Below are positions 32,152 through 39,575 of a stretch of DNA of 64,000 nt, in pieces. Source of the DNA: DATEMU01 sp964414585 (lineage in GTDB: Bacteria > Planctomycetota > Phycisphaerae > UBA1845 > UTPLA1); assembly GCA_964414585.1 (NCBI GenBank), contig CAYPXR010000102.1, positions 24,818-88,817 on the forward strand. The letters are read 5' to 3'. A program made the position numbers and the translations under genes. Below the pieces are notes generated by a model. It did not search any database. It had not been told where the DNA came from and saw only the letters and a list, made by a program, of their open reading frames with translations. Position 1 is the first letter of the stretch. Every line of letters starts with the position of its first letter.

Positions 32152-33498
32152 ATGAAGAAATCTACTCTAGCAGCTTCGTCTGCATTCGCCGTTATGCTCT
32201 ACAGCACCACGGCATTGGCTGCATCTGACGCAGATGTAGCATCGCTTAAAGCCGAACTCGAACAAACCAAGGCTTTGGTCAAAAAACTGGAAACACGGCT
32301 TAATGAAGTCGAAGCAAAAAATGCGGCCGCACTTCAACCATCGGCAGGCGGAACGCAGGCGGTTGTGCAATCTCAATCTGCACCGGTATCAATTGAATCA
32401 GGCGGCTCTAACGCTGGCAATGCCTTCAATCCCGCTATCAGCGCTGTGTTAATGGGCGGATTTAACACCTATACGCATGGTAATCCTGACAATGCCAAAA
32501 TCTCTGGCTTTGCAATGGGAGATGAGGCCGGATTGCCTAACCGCGGTTTCTCGCTCGGTGAGAGCGAGCTGACCTTGTCATCCAACATTGATGATATGTT
32601 CTATGGCGCAGTTACCGCTTCCATTAGCGAGGAAGGTGGTGAAAGCAGCATCGACCTTGAGGAAGCCTATCTTGAAACCTTGGCGCTGCCTTATGGCGGT
32701 AAAGTCAAAGTCGGCCGGTTCTTTCCGGTGCTGGGCTACATGAACGAAATCCATCCCCATGCGGATAGCTTCATCGACCGCCCGCTGCCGTATCGCGCTT
32801 TCCTGGGCGGCGGCAATTTCGGCGATGACGGAGTGCAGGTTTCTTTCGTGCTTCCCACCGACTGGTTCAGCGAAATCGGCGGCGGCGCCTATCACGGCAC
32901 GGCCTTCCCGGCGTCCGATCATGGGCATGGAGCGTCCGCGCAATCGGCTTTTGCCCGCGTCGGCGGCGATGTCGGAGCCTCGCATTCATGGCTGGCGGGT
33001 GTGTCGTACCTGCACACGGACTCCGCCGACCGCGTAAACGATGATCTTACGTTCAACGGCGATACCAACGTCACCATCGCCGACGCTAAATATACATGGG
33101 CTCCTAACGGTAATCCGGTCAATGAATCATTGACGCTGCAAGGTGAATATTTCTGGCGCAAGGAGGACGGCGATTACAATGCCGTTGATTATGACCGTAA
33201 CAGCAGCGGTTGGTACGCGCAGGCGGTCTATAAGTTCGATCCCAAGTGGAAAACCGGCTACCGCTTCGCCAGCTTAAACGCCGCCGGTCTTGACCCGGCT
33301 GGCGCACTGGCAGGCACCTCGCTCGACTCGATGGGCCACGACCCGTCCGCTCACAGCGTATTGCTGGAATTCGATAATAGCGAATTCAGCTCGGTTCGCT
33401 TCCAGTACACGCGCGATGATTCCGATCAAAAGCCGAATAATGCCTTCATGCTTTGGTACACGGCCAGCATGGGCACTCACGGCGCACATAAATATTAA
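32152..33498 (+). CDS. Outer-membrane porin-like protein linked to zinc uptake
   Basis: A 448-residue protein with AAAGGA eight bases before ATG 32,152. Signal peptide (LAASSAFAVMLYSTTALAAS), a short coiled coil (ADVASLKAELEQTKALVKKL), then a beta-barrel of alternating aromatic strands ending with a short C-terminal strand (FMLWYTASMGTHGAHKY). Loops contain His clusters (NEIHPHADSF, ASDHGHGAS) suited to metal capture. Proteins of this type sit beside ZnuA/ZnuB-like genes in proteobacteria. It needs an outer membrane and probably serves Zn entry; substrate is inferred. Confidence 0.72.
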   Translation: MKKSTLAASSAFAVMLYSTTALAASDADVASLKAELEQTKALVKKLETRLNEVEAKNAAALQPSAGGTQAVVQSQSAPVSIESGGSNAGNAFNPAISAVLMGGFNTYTHGNPDNAKISGFAMGDEAGLPNRGFSLGESELTLSSNIDDMFYGAVTASISEEGGESSIDLEEAYLETLALPYGGKVKVGRFFPVLGYMNEIHPHADSFIDRPLPYRAFLGGGNFGDDGVQVSFVLPTDWFSEIGGGAYHGTAFPASDHGHGASAQSAFARVGGDVGASHSWLAGVSYLHTDSADRVNDDLTFNGDTNVTIADAKYTWAPNGNPVNESLTLQGEYFWRKEDGDYNAVDYDRNSSGWYAQAVYKFDPKWKTGYRFASLNAAGLDPAGALAGTSLDSMGHDPSAHSVLLEFDNSEFSSVRFQYTRDDSDQKPNNAFMLWYTASMGTHGAHKY

Positions 33499-33516
33499 TC
33501 GAGAAAGGATAACATT

Positions 33517-34416
33517 ATGAAAAAGTATCTCTTAATTTACTGCTTGCTTTGCCTCACACCTGTTGCGGCGCAAGCCAATGTCAATGTTTTTGCCTGTGAA
33601 CCGGAATGGGGCGCGGTCGCCAGAGAAATCGGCGGCGACAAAGTAAGCGTCACCGATGCTACTACCGCCTTGCAAGACCCGCACCAGATCCAGGCACGGC
33701 CATCGCTTATTGCCGCGGTACGCCAAGCCGATATGGTATTTTGTGATGGTGCGGAGTTGGAAGTAGGCTGGCTGCCTATTCTTATTCGGCAAGCCGGCAA
33801 TGACAAAGTGCAGGAAGGCCAAACGGGTAATCTTTTTGCAGCTAACTATGTCCGTAAATTGGAAGTGCCGAAGGTATTAGATCGCTCGATGGGGGATATT
33901 CACGCCGAGGGCAATCCGCATATCGTGACCGACCCGCGCAATGTGCGTACCGTTGCCAAAGTATTCGCCGACCGGCTTAAGGCGCTTGATACCGCAAATG
34001 CCGCTTACTACGACGCGCAGTATAAAACATTCGATCAGAAATTCGCTACGGCAATTTCCGGTTGGGAGAAAAAGGCGGCCAAGTTGCGCGGTATGCCTGT
34101 CGTGGTGCAGCACCATGTCTGGGCGTATCTGGACAACTGGCTGGGTGTGAATGCCATTGTTTCACTGGAGCCTAAACCCGGCGTGCCGCCGACCAGCAGC
34201 CATTTGGCGGAAGTGCTGACGAAGTTACAAGCGACTCCTGCCAAGGCTATCGTCATCGCTGCCTATGAAGACCCCAAGGCGGCGCAATGGCTTTCGGAAA
34301 AAACCAATCTTCCGATCATCACGCTGCCTTATACGGTCGGAGGCAACGACCAGGCCAAGGATATTTTCAGCCTGTATGACAACACCATCGAACAATTATT
34401 AGGATCGGTAAAATGA
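33517..34416 (+). CDS. Zinc/manganese ABC transporter substrate-binding protein (ZnuA-like)
   Basis: A 299-residue periplasmic protein with AGGA upstream of ATG 33,517 and signal peptide MKKYLLIYCLLCLTPVAAQA. It belongs to the cluster A-I metal-binding family: likely ligands are the His in LQDPHQIQARPS, the His in EGNPHIVTDPRN, the His in VVQHHVWAYL, and the acidic residue of AYEDPKAAQWL. The long His-rich loop of E. coli ZnuA is absent. Its stop overlaps the permease start (ATGA). It delivers Zn2+ (or Mn2+) to the permease. Confidence 0.85.
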   Translation: MKKYLLIYCLLCLTPVAAQANVNVFACEPEWGAVAREIGGDKVSVTDATTALQDPHQIQARPSLIAAVRQADMVFCDGAELEVGWLPILIRQAGNDKVQEGQTGNLFAANYVRKLEVPKVLDRSMGDIHAEGNPHIVTDPRNVRTVAKVFADRLKALDTANAAYYDAQYKTFDQKFATAISGWEKKAAKLRGMPVVVQHHVWAYLDNWLGVNAIVSLEPKPGVPPTSSHLAEVLTKLQATPAKAIVIAAYEDPKAAQWLSEKTNLPIITLPYTVGGNDQAKDIFSLYDNTIEQLLGSVK

Positions 34417-35156
34417 ATACACTTGAATGGTCAATCCTGGGTCCGGCTTTCATAGCCGGACTCCTTGTCCTCTCGACACACGTGCCGCTCGGCATGGAAG
34501 TGTTGAAGCGCGGCATCATTTTCATCGACCTTGCCATTGCGCAAATCGCAGGGCTAGGCGCGCTCATTGCGATGCTCTATTGGAGCGACCCTGAAAGCGG
34601 CCATATTTTCATTGTCCAGCTTTCATCACTCGCTGCCGCTTTGCTTGGCGCGTTGCTGCTGACATGGACGGAGAAACGTTTCCCCGATATGCAGGAAGCG
34701 CTAATCGGATGCCTGTTCGTGCTGGCGGCATCGCTGGCATTACTGCTTCTCGGCCAGAATCCGCACGGTGCGGAACATATGAAGGAACTGCTGGCCGGGC
34801 AGATTCTTTGGGTATCAAAAAGTCAGCTAATAACTGTAGCGGCGATCTACGCGCTGCTGCTTGCCGTGTGGTTTACTTGCAAAGATAGGCTAGGCCGCAG
34901 CGGTTTCTATGTGATCTTCGCTATGGCGGTAACAGCTTCTGTGCAGCTCGTCGGCGTGTATCTGGTATTTGCCAGCCTCATCATGCCCGCGCTTGCCGCT
35001 CGTAAATATGCGAAATCACTTACTGCTGGCTATGTTATCGGCGCAATCGGGCTTGCCGCCGGACTTGTTCTTTCATCAATTGGTGATTTTGCTACTGGAC
35101 CGACGATTGTTTGTGCCCTAACAGTTGTGAGTACTTTAGCAGTAATGCGCGGCTAA
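34413..35156 (+). CDS. Metal ABC transporter permease (ZnuB-like)
   Basis: A 247-residue inner-membrane protein with 7-8 hydrophobic helices. The family signature is clear: STHVPLGMEVLKRGIIFIDL then AIAQIAGLGALIAML, and later LVGVYLVFASLIMPALAARK. It is translationally coupled to the binding protein. No ATPase gene (ZnuC type) is present in the cassette or elsewhere in the window, so the transporter must borrow an ATPase or work with one encoded elsewhere. Confidence 0.85.
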   Translation: MNTLEWSILGPAFIAGLLVLSTHVPLGMEVLKRGIIFIDLAIAQIAGLGALIAMLYWSDPESGHIFIVQLSSLAAALLGALLLTWTEKRFPDMQEALIGCLFVLAASLALLLLGQNPHGAEHMKELLAGQILWVSKSQLITVAAIYALLLAVWFTCKDRLGRSGFYVIFAMAVTASVQLVGVYLVFASLIMPALAARKYAKSLTAGYVIGAIGLAAGLVLSSIGDFATGPTIVCALTVVSTLAVMRG

Positions 35157-35239
35157 TGAGTAAAACAATGTGCAGTTATTGAAATGGCGGATGCTAATAC
35201 ATGAAAAATGATTATAATTCAATATGTTAGTAGACGCGC

Positions 35240-35256
35240 TGGACTTAAAATCGAAT
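35240..35256 (+). repeat. Right core repeat of the zinc cassette
   Basis: TGGACTTAAAATCGAAT, identical to 31,239-31,255. It is preceded by GTAGACGCGC, which together read as the D-loop-to-anticodon part of a proteobacterial tRNA-Leu(UAA) gene. The rest of 35,157-35,392 has no gene. Confidence 0.72.
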
Positions 35257-35341
35257 CGGTATTTCTAACGGCTCAGAGAATCATTAAACAATATCAGTAG
35301 CTTAAATCAGCAATTGACATTCGTCGTGACCTGATTTACTC

Positions 35342-35359
35342 TTACACAACACTTACACA
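35342..35359 (+). repeat. Pair of TTACACA boxes before the second integrase
   Basis: TTACACA at 35,342 and 35,353, 11 bases apart, 34 bases before the integrase start and 86 bases after the right core. Matches the pairs at 31,163/31,175 and 31,329/31,340. Possible arm-type sites for this integrase. Confidence 0.55.
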
Positions 35360-35392
35360 CTTCTCAGCCACATCGGACACCGAATCCCCTGC

Positions 35393-36562
35393 ATGGAAAA
35401 ACACGAATTGTACGGAGGCAGACTCCACGTCTACAGGCGGGAAAATAGCCGCTTCTGGCAATGCTCGACCTACCTCGCAGGCAAGAACCGTCGTGTCAGC
35501 ACCAAGGAAGAGAGCCTCTCCCATGCCAAGGAATTCGCCGAGGACTGGTATCTCGAACTGAAAGGCAAACACCGCGCGGGTGAAATCAAGACTGGCAAAA
35601 CCGTCAGCTTTGCCGCCGAACACTTCCTCAAAGAGTATGCCGTCATCACGCTTGGCCAGCGCAGCCCGCAGCATATCGACCGAATCACCCGCGCCCTTCG
35701 AGCCAACGTGCTTCCCTTTTTCGGCGAAATGGTCTTATCAGAAATCACGCCCGGAAAAGTCCAAGAGTACCGGATGCACCGCATTGAAAACTCCCGAACC
35801 GGCAAGCCCCCGGCGCGCAACACGATCCATCAGGAGATCGTCGCCTTGCGGCAGGTATTGAAAACGGCGCACCGGCACGGCTGGCTTCAATTCGTTCCCG
35901 ACCTATCGCCGCCGTACAAGACAACCGGCAAAATCACGCACCGGGCGTGGTTCTCGCCGGAGGAATATCGTCGCCTCTACGAAGCCACTCGCGACCGCGC
36001 CCGGAACCCGCGCAAGAAGCGCTGGCGGTGGGCAAGCGAGCAGCTGCACGATTATGTCCTGTTCATGGCCAACACCGGACTCCGCCCCGACGAGTCCGCA
36101 CGCCTGGAGCATCGCGACGTGAAGGTCGTGAAGGACGCCGCGACCGGCGAAATCATTCTGGAGATCGAGGTACGCGGCAAGCGTGGCGTCGGCTTCTGCA
36201 AGAGCACGACGGGCGCGGTCAGGCCATACCGGCGCTTACGCAAGCGGAACAACCCGCAGCCAACCGACCGGCTGTTTCCCGGCAACCACCGCGAATTGTT
36301 CAACGCGATCCTGGACGAACTGAAACTCAAAACCGACCGCGACGGCAACCGTCGCACCGCCTACAGCCTCCGGCACACCTACATCTGCCTTCGCTTGATG
36401 GAGGGTGCCGACATCTACCAGATCGCCAAGAACTGCCGCACCAGCGTCGAGATGATCGAGAAATACTACGCGGCCCACATCAAGAACACGCTTGACGCAG
36501 CGGCCATCAACGTCCGCAGGCCGAAGCCAGCCCGCAGGCCGGAAGAACCCAAATCCGAATAG
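35393..36562 (+). CDS. int: Second tyrosine recombinase/integrase, next to tRNA-Leu
   Basis: A 389-residue protein from ATG 35,393 (poor ribosome-binding site). The core-binding domain includes QRSPQHIDRITRALRANVLP. Catalytic residues are visible: Arg in NTGLRPDESARLEHRD, HxxR box SLRHTYICLRL (LRH), and the nucleophile Tyr in SVEMIEKYYAAHI. The second His position is in KNCRTSVEM, where GH is replaced. It lies between the cassette's right core and tRNA-Leu copy 2. GC content matches element 1 and not the zinc cassette. It is the likely recombinase for the 17-bp cores. Confidence 0.88.
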   Translation: MEKHELYGGRLHVYRRENSRFWQCSTYLAGKNRRVSTKEESLSHAKEFAEDWYLELKGKHRAGEIKTGKTVSFAAEHFLKEYAVITLGQRSPQHIDRITRALRANVLPFFGEMVLSEITPGKVQEYRMHRIENSRTGKPPARNTIHQEIVALRQVLKTAHRHGWLQFVPDLSPPYKTTGKITHRAWFSPEEYRRLYEATRDRARNPRKKRWRWASEQLHDYVLFMANTGLRPDESARLEHRDVKVVKDAATGEIILEIEVRGKRGVGFCKSTTGAVRPYRRLRKRNNPQPTDRLFPGNHRELFNAILDELKLKTDRDGNRRTAYSLRHTYICLRLMEGADIYQIAKNCRTSVEMIEKYYAAHIKNTLDAAAINVRRPKPARRPEEPKSE

Positions 36563-36620
36563 CGACAACCGCGCGAATCTTGTTGGCGGAATCCTTCGCC
36601 GACGCTATAGCTAGACCTGT

Positions 36621-36707
36621 GCGGGCGTGGCGGAACAGGTAGACGCCCGAGACTTAAAATTTCGTTCCCGAAAGGGAGTGCCGGTTCGAGTCCGGCCGCC
36701 CGCACCA
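36621..36707 (+). tRNA. tRNA-Leu (UAA) with encoded CCA, copy 2
   Basis: The same 87-base gene as 31,397-31,483 apart from one D-loop base. Sequence similarity between the copies stops exactly at the gene edges on the 3' side. Its promoter is TTGGCG-17-TATAGC (36,583-36,611). Confidence 0.93.
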
Positions 36708-36746
36708 TCCGACCACCAGGCGTTCGCTTATACGGCCCCAATACCG

Positions 36747-36763
36747 GGCGTTTTGGGAACGCC
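36747..36763 (+). terminator. Hairpin after tRNA-Leu copy 2
   Basis: GGCGTT-TTGGG-AACGCC, followed by T-rich sequence (TTACTTCT, then a run of six T residues about 30 bases on). It lies 40 bases after the tRNA and ahead of the helicase gene. A weak terminator is likely. Confidence 0.45.
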
Positions 36764-36825
36764 TTACTTCTCGACTTTTCCGCTTTTTTCGACCAAAATC
36801 GCAACCCGATACAAGCGAGGATGTT

Positions 36826-38658
36826 ATGGCAGCAAATAATCCGTTCCAAACACGACAACCACGAATCCAGGGAAACCCTCGAATTCGCACTCCCCAGCGC
36901 GAAGCCTTTGAGGCTCTTTCGGGATGGGCGAGCGCGGGGGCGAACGAGCGTGAAGCCGGAATCGTCCTGCCCGTTGGTTGCGGAAAATCCGGTTGCATCA
37001 CCATGACCCCGTTTGCTTTCAGGTCGCAGCGAACCCTCGTTGTAGCCCCCGGCGTCAGGATTGCACAGCAGCTACACCGCGATTTTGATCCGACCAACGC
37101 CGACATGTTCTACGCCAAGACCGCCATTCTGGCCGGTACGCCTTATCCCGAACCTGTCGAGATTCGGGGCACGACAACAAACCGCAGCGATCTTGACGAG
37201 GCCGATGTTGTCATCACCAACATCCAGCAACTTCAAGGTGACGATAACCGCTGGCTCTCGAACCTGCCGGAAGATTTCTTCGACCTGATCCTCTTTGACG
37301 AAGGGCACCATAGCGTCGCAGCCACCTGGGAGAATCTAAAGCAACGCTTCCCTCGCGCCAGAATCATCAATTTCAGCGCTACCCCGCTTCGAGCAGACGG
37401 CCAGCTAATGGCCGGACAAGTGATCTACTCTTACCCTGTCTTCCGCGCCATCCAAGAGGGGTACGTCAAACGGCTCAAAGCGCTGGTACTGAATCCAAAG
37501 TCCCTCCGGTACGTCCGACGCGAAAACGATCAAGAGATCGAGGTCACGCTTGATGAAGTCCGTCGGCTCGGGGAAGTGGATTCCGACTTTCGCCGCAGCA
37601 TCGTAACATCGAAAGAAACGCTGAATACGATTGTCGATGCGTCCATCCGAGAACTCGACCGAATACGCGCAGTGACCGGAGACGCACGCCATAAGATCAT
37701 CGCATCTGCGCTTAACTATGAACATTGTGGGCAGATCGTTGAAGCCTATCGCGCGCGAGGTCGCAGAGCGGATTATGTGCATAGCCGCGAAGACGGCAGA
37801 GCCAACGAGAGAGTATTTCAGCGACTTGAGAACAACGAGCTTGACGTAATCGTTCAGGTGCGAAAACTAGGCGAGGGATTCGACCACCCCTATCTGTCCG
37901 TTGCAGCAGTATTCAGCATATTCGCTAATCTCTCGCCTTTCGTTCAATTCGTAGGTCGCATTATGCGAGTCATTGAACAGAACAATTCCGCCAGCCCCCT
38001 CAATCAAGGAACAGTGGTGTTCCACGCCGGAGCAAATATCGCCAGCCGTTGGGAGGACTTCCAAAACTACAGCGAAGCCGACAGAGAATTCTTCGATCAA
38101 CTCTTGCCGATGGAAGACCTTGATTTCTCGTCCGCATCAGAACTGGAAGTTACTCCTGCTTCCGGTCCCCGGATCAATACCGTGCAGGTCCGTGAGCAAA
38201 CGCAGGTGCTACTTGAAGAAATCCCGCTTCTCGCCAGTGACAACGAGGCGATGGAAATGATTCGCGCTTTACGCGAAAAGGGCTATTCAGCCGAAGACGT
38301 TCGGCGCGCAATGGAATTGCAGCCAGTGCCAACCACGAAAGCTCGCGAGCGCCAAGCCGCCCGTGGTGGACTTGACATGAGAATCAGAAACAAGGTCGGG
38401 CAGATTCTCGCAACTCGTGGCATGAATCACCAAGCGAAAGACCTTGACCGAAACCGCCTCGGCCGAACTAACTTCGTTGTTCTCAAGGCAGCAATTGACA
38501 GCCAGGTCAACAACGCCGTCGGAAAGAAGTCCGGTGAGCGCCATGAATTCTCACGCCAGCAACTCGAAACAATTGACCAGAGGTTTGATGAATTGGTGCA
38601 GGCAGCGGAACGGGAGGTGTTTGGTGCCAAGACCAAAGTCAATATTGCAGCGAATTGA
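36826..38658 (+). CDS. SF2 DEAD/DEAH-type helicase (defence-island gene)
   Basis: A 610-residue protein from ATG 36,826, with GAGG five bases upstream. Motif I is IVLPVGCGKSG (about 46-56), motif II ILFDEGHH (about 153-160), motif III FSATPLRADG, motif VI VQFVGRIMRVIE. The C-terminal 230 residues are helical and unlike known nuclease folds. It resembles the helicase half of type I/III restriction subunits without a recognisable nuclease. A zinc-ribbon gene overlaps its 3' end. A DNA translocase in defence is the likely role; partner enzymes are the adjacent methylases or an unknown effector. Confidence 0.8.
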   Translation: MAANNPFQTRQPRIQGNPRIRTPQREAFEALSGWASAGANEREAGIVLPVGCGKSGCITMTPFAFRSQRTLVVAPGVRIAQQLHRDFDPTNADMFYAKTAILAGTPYPEPVEIRGTTTNRSDLDEADVVITNIQQLQGDDNRWLSNLPEDFFDLILFDEGHHSVAATWENLKQRFPRARIINFSATPLRADGQLMAGQVIYSYPVFRAIQEGYVKRLKALVLNPKSLRYVRRENDQEIEVTLDEVRRLGEVDSDFRRSIVTSKETLNTIVDASIRELDRIRAVTGDARHKIIASALNYEHCGQIVEAYRARGRRADYVHSREDGRANERVFQRLENNELDVIVQVRKLGEGFDHPYLSVAAVFSIFANLSPFVQFVGRIMRVIEQNNSASPLNQGTVVFHAGANIASRWEDFQNYSEADREFFDQLLPMEDLDFSSASELEVTPASGPRINTVQVREQTQVLLEEIPLLASDNEAMEMIRALREKGYSAEDVRRAMELQPVPTTKARERQAARGGLDMRIRNKVGQILATRGMNHQAKDLDRNRLGRTNFVVLKAAIDSQVNNAVGKKSGERHEFSRQQLETIDQRFDELVQAAEREVFGAKTKVNIAAN

Positions 38659-38887
38659 AGTAGATTCCGCTCAGAAGTCCCACAACTGCCAGCACAACGA
38701 GAATCATCGTTTGCAGCGGGGCGACCGGCGGTTGAAAGTCTGGAAGGATCGTTCAGCCGACCATTACTGCGTTTCGTGCGGCCTTGACATTATCCAGCGC
38801 GACATCGCGAGACTCAAATCTATAGCCGACCAATTGCAACCACCGAAGGATGCGGGCGAACATGGGCAAGAGCGCGCACAATCATAG
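38624..38887 (+). CDS. Small zinc-ribbon protein overlapping the helicase gene
   Basis: An 87-residue protein with a GTG start at 38,624 and GGGAGG six bases upstream, inside the helicase gene's last 35 bases. The putative metal site is split: HNCQHNENH near residue 21 and YCVSCGLD near residue 50. A basic stretch (HRLQRGDRRLKVWKDR) lies between and a helix follows (RDIARLKSIADQL). Start, overlap and coding quality indicate a real gene. It overlaps the next methylase gene too, so it is translated with both. Probably nucleic-acid binding; family unknown. Confidence 0.62.
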   Translation: MPRPKSILQRIEVDSAQKSHNCQHNENHRLQRGDRRLKVWKDRSADHYCVSCGLDIIQRDIARLKSIADQLQPPKDAGEHGQERAQS

Positions 38888-39575
38888 CCGCAACAACGGA
38901 GCCAATCTCGGCTTAGAGGCGACGCTTACCAAGTCAAAACGCCGCGTCGCCGACCACGGAGAGGTCTTCACTCCCGCATGGATGGTGGAGGCCATGCTTG
39001 ATCTGGTGAAAGGCGAGACGGAACGCATTGACTCCCGCTTCTTGGAACCCGCATGCGGGAGCGGCAATTTTCTTGTGCAAATCCTGCGACGCAAGCTCGC
39101 CGCGGTCGAACTCAAGTACGGACAATCCGAATTCGAGCGGCAACATTATGCCCTGCTCGGGCTGATGTGCATCTACGGTATCGAGCTTCTAGCGGACAAC
39201 ATCGCCGAGTGTCGCGCGAATCTTTTGGAGATCGTCGCCGAATACCTGAATCTCCGTGAATCCGACGAACTTTATCACGCCGCGTCCTACGTGCTGTATC
39301 AGAACCTTGTGCATGGCGACGCACGGACAATACGCACTCACGACGACCAACCGATTACCTTTGCCGAGTGGGGATATCTGGGCAAGGGTAAATTCCAGCG
39401 GCGCGATTTCCGTCTCGCTGCGCTTACCCTCTCGTCTACCTTCAGCGCAGAAGGGTCGCTATTCGCCCATATTGGGAAGCATGAACTCTTCACGCCCACA
39501 AAGACTTATCCACCGATGACGGTGAACGAATTGGCTGCCGCCGCGCTCAGCGACGCCCCGAAGGAGGCTGTATGA
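38850..39575 (+). CDS. DNA N6-adenine methylase-like subunit (N-terminal type)
   Basis: A 241-residue protein; ATG 38,850 or 38,862. The methylase N-terminus reads DHGEVFTPAWMVEAMLDLV, followed by motif I LEPACGSGNFLVQIL. A matching NPPY motif is lacking; the next gene carries it. LMCIYGIELLADNIAECRAN is typical of gamma-class methylases of type I/IIG systems. It overlaps the second methylase gene by 4 bases (ATGA). It is likely one component of a three-gene restriction-modification system. Confidence 0.75.
   Translation: MRANMGKSAHNHSRNNGANLGLEATLTKSKRRVADHGEVFTPAWMVEAMLDLVKGETERIDSRFLEPACGSGNFLVQILRRKLAAVELKYGQSEFERQHYALLGLMCIYGIELLADNIAECRANLLEIVAEYLNLRESDELYHAASYVLYQNLVHGDARTIRTHDDQPITFAEWGYLGKGKFQRRDFRLAALTLSSTFSAEGSLFAHIGKHELFTPTKTYPPMTVNELAAAALSDAPKEAV

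Larger units (their letters stand above)
31239..35256. mobile_element. 4.0-kb zinc-uptake cassette flanked by 17-bp direct repeats
   Basis: Between the two identical 17-bp cores lie a tRNA-Leu with encoded CCA and five same-strand genes for metal binding and uptake. There is no recombinase inside, but one begins 137 bases to the right. Codon choice and base composition are visibly less GC-rich than the flanks, and the proteins look proteobacterial. The right end carries a tRNA-Leu-like piece (GTAGACGCGCTGGACTTAAAA), as expected if the cassette came from integration at a tRNA-Leu anticodon arm elsewhere. Confidence 0.6.

Noticed and set aside
31239..36707. Assembly chimera as explanation for the zinc block
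   Set aside because: Cannot be excluded, but exact 17-bp core duplication, the nearby integrase and phased TTACACA pairs fit recombination better than a random join.
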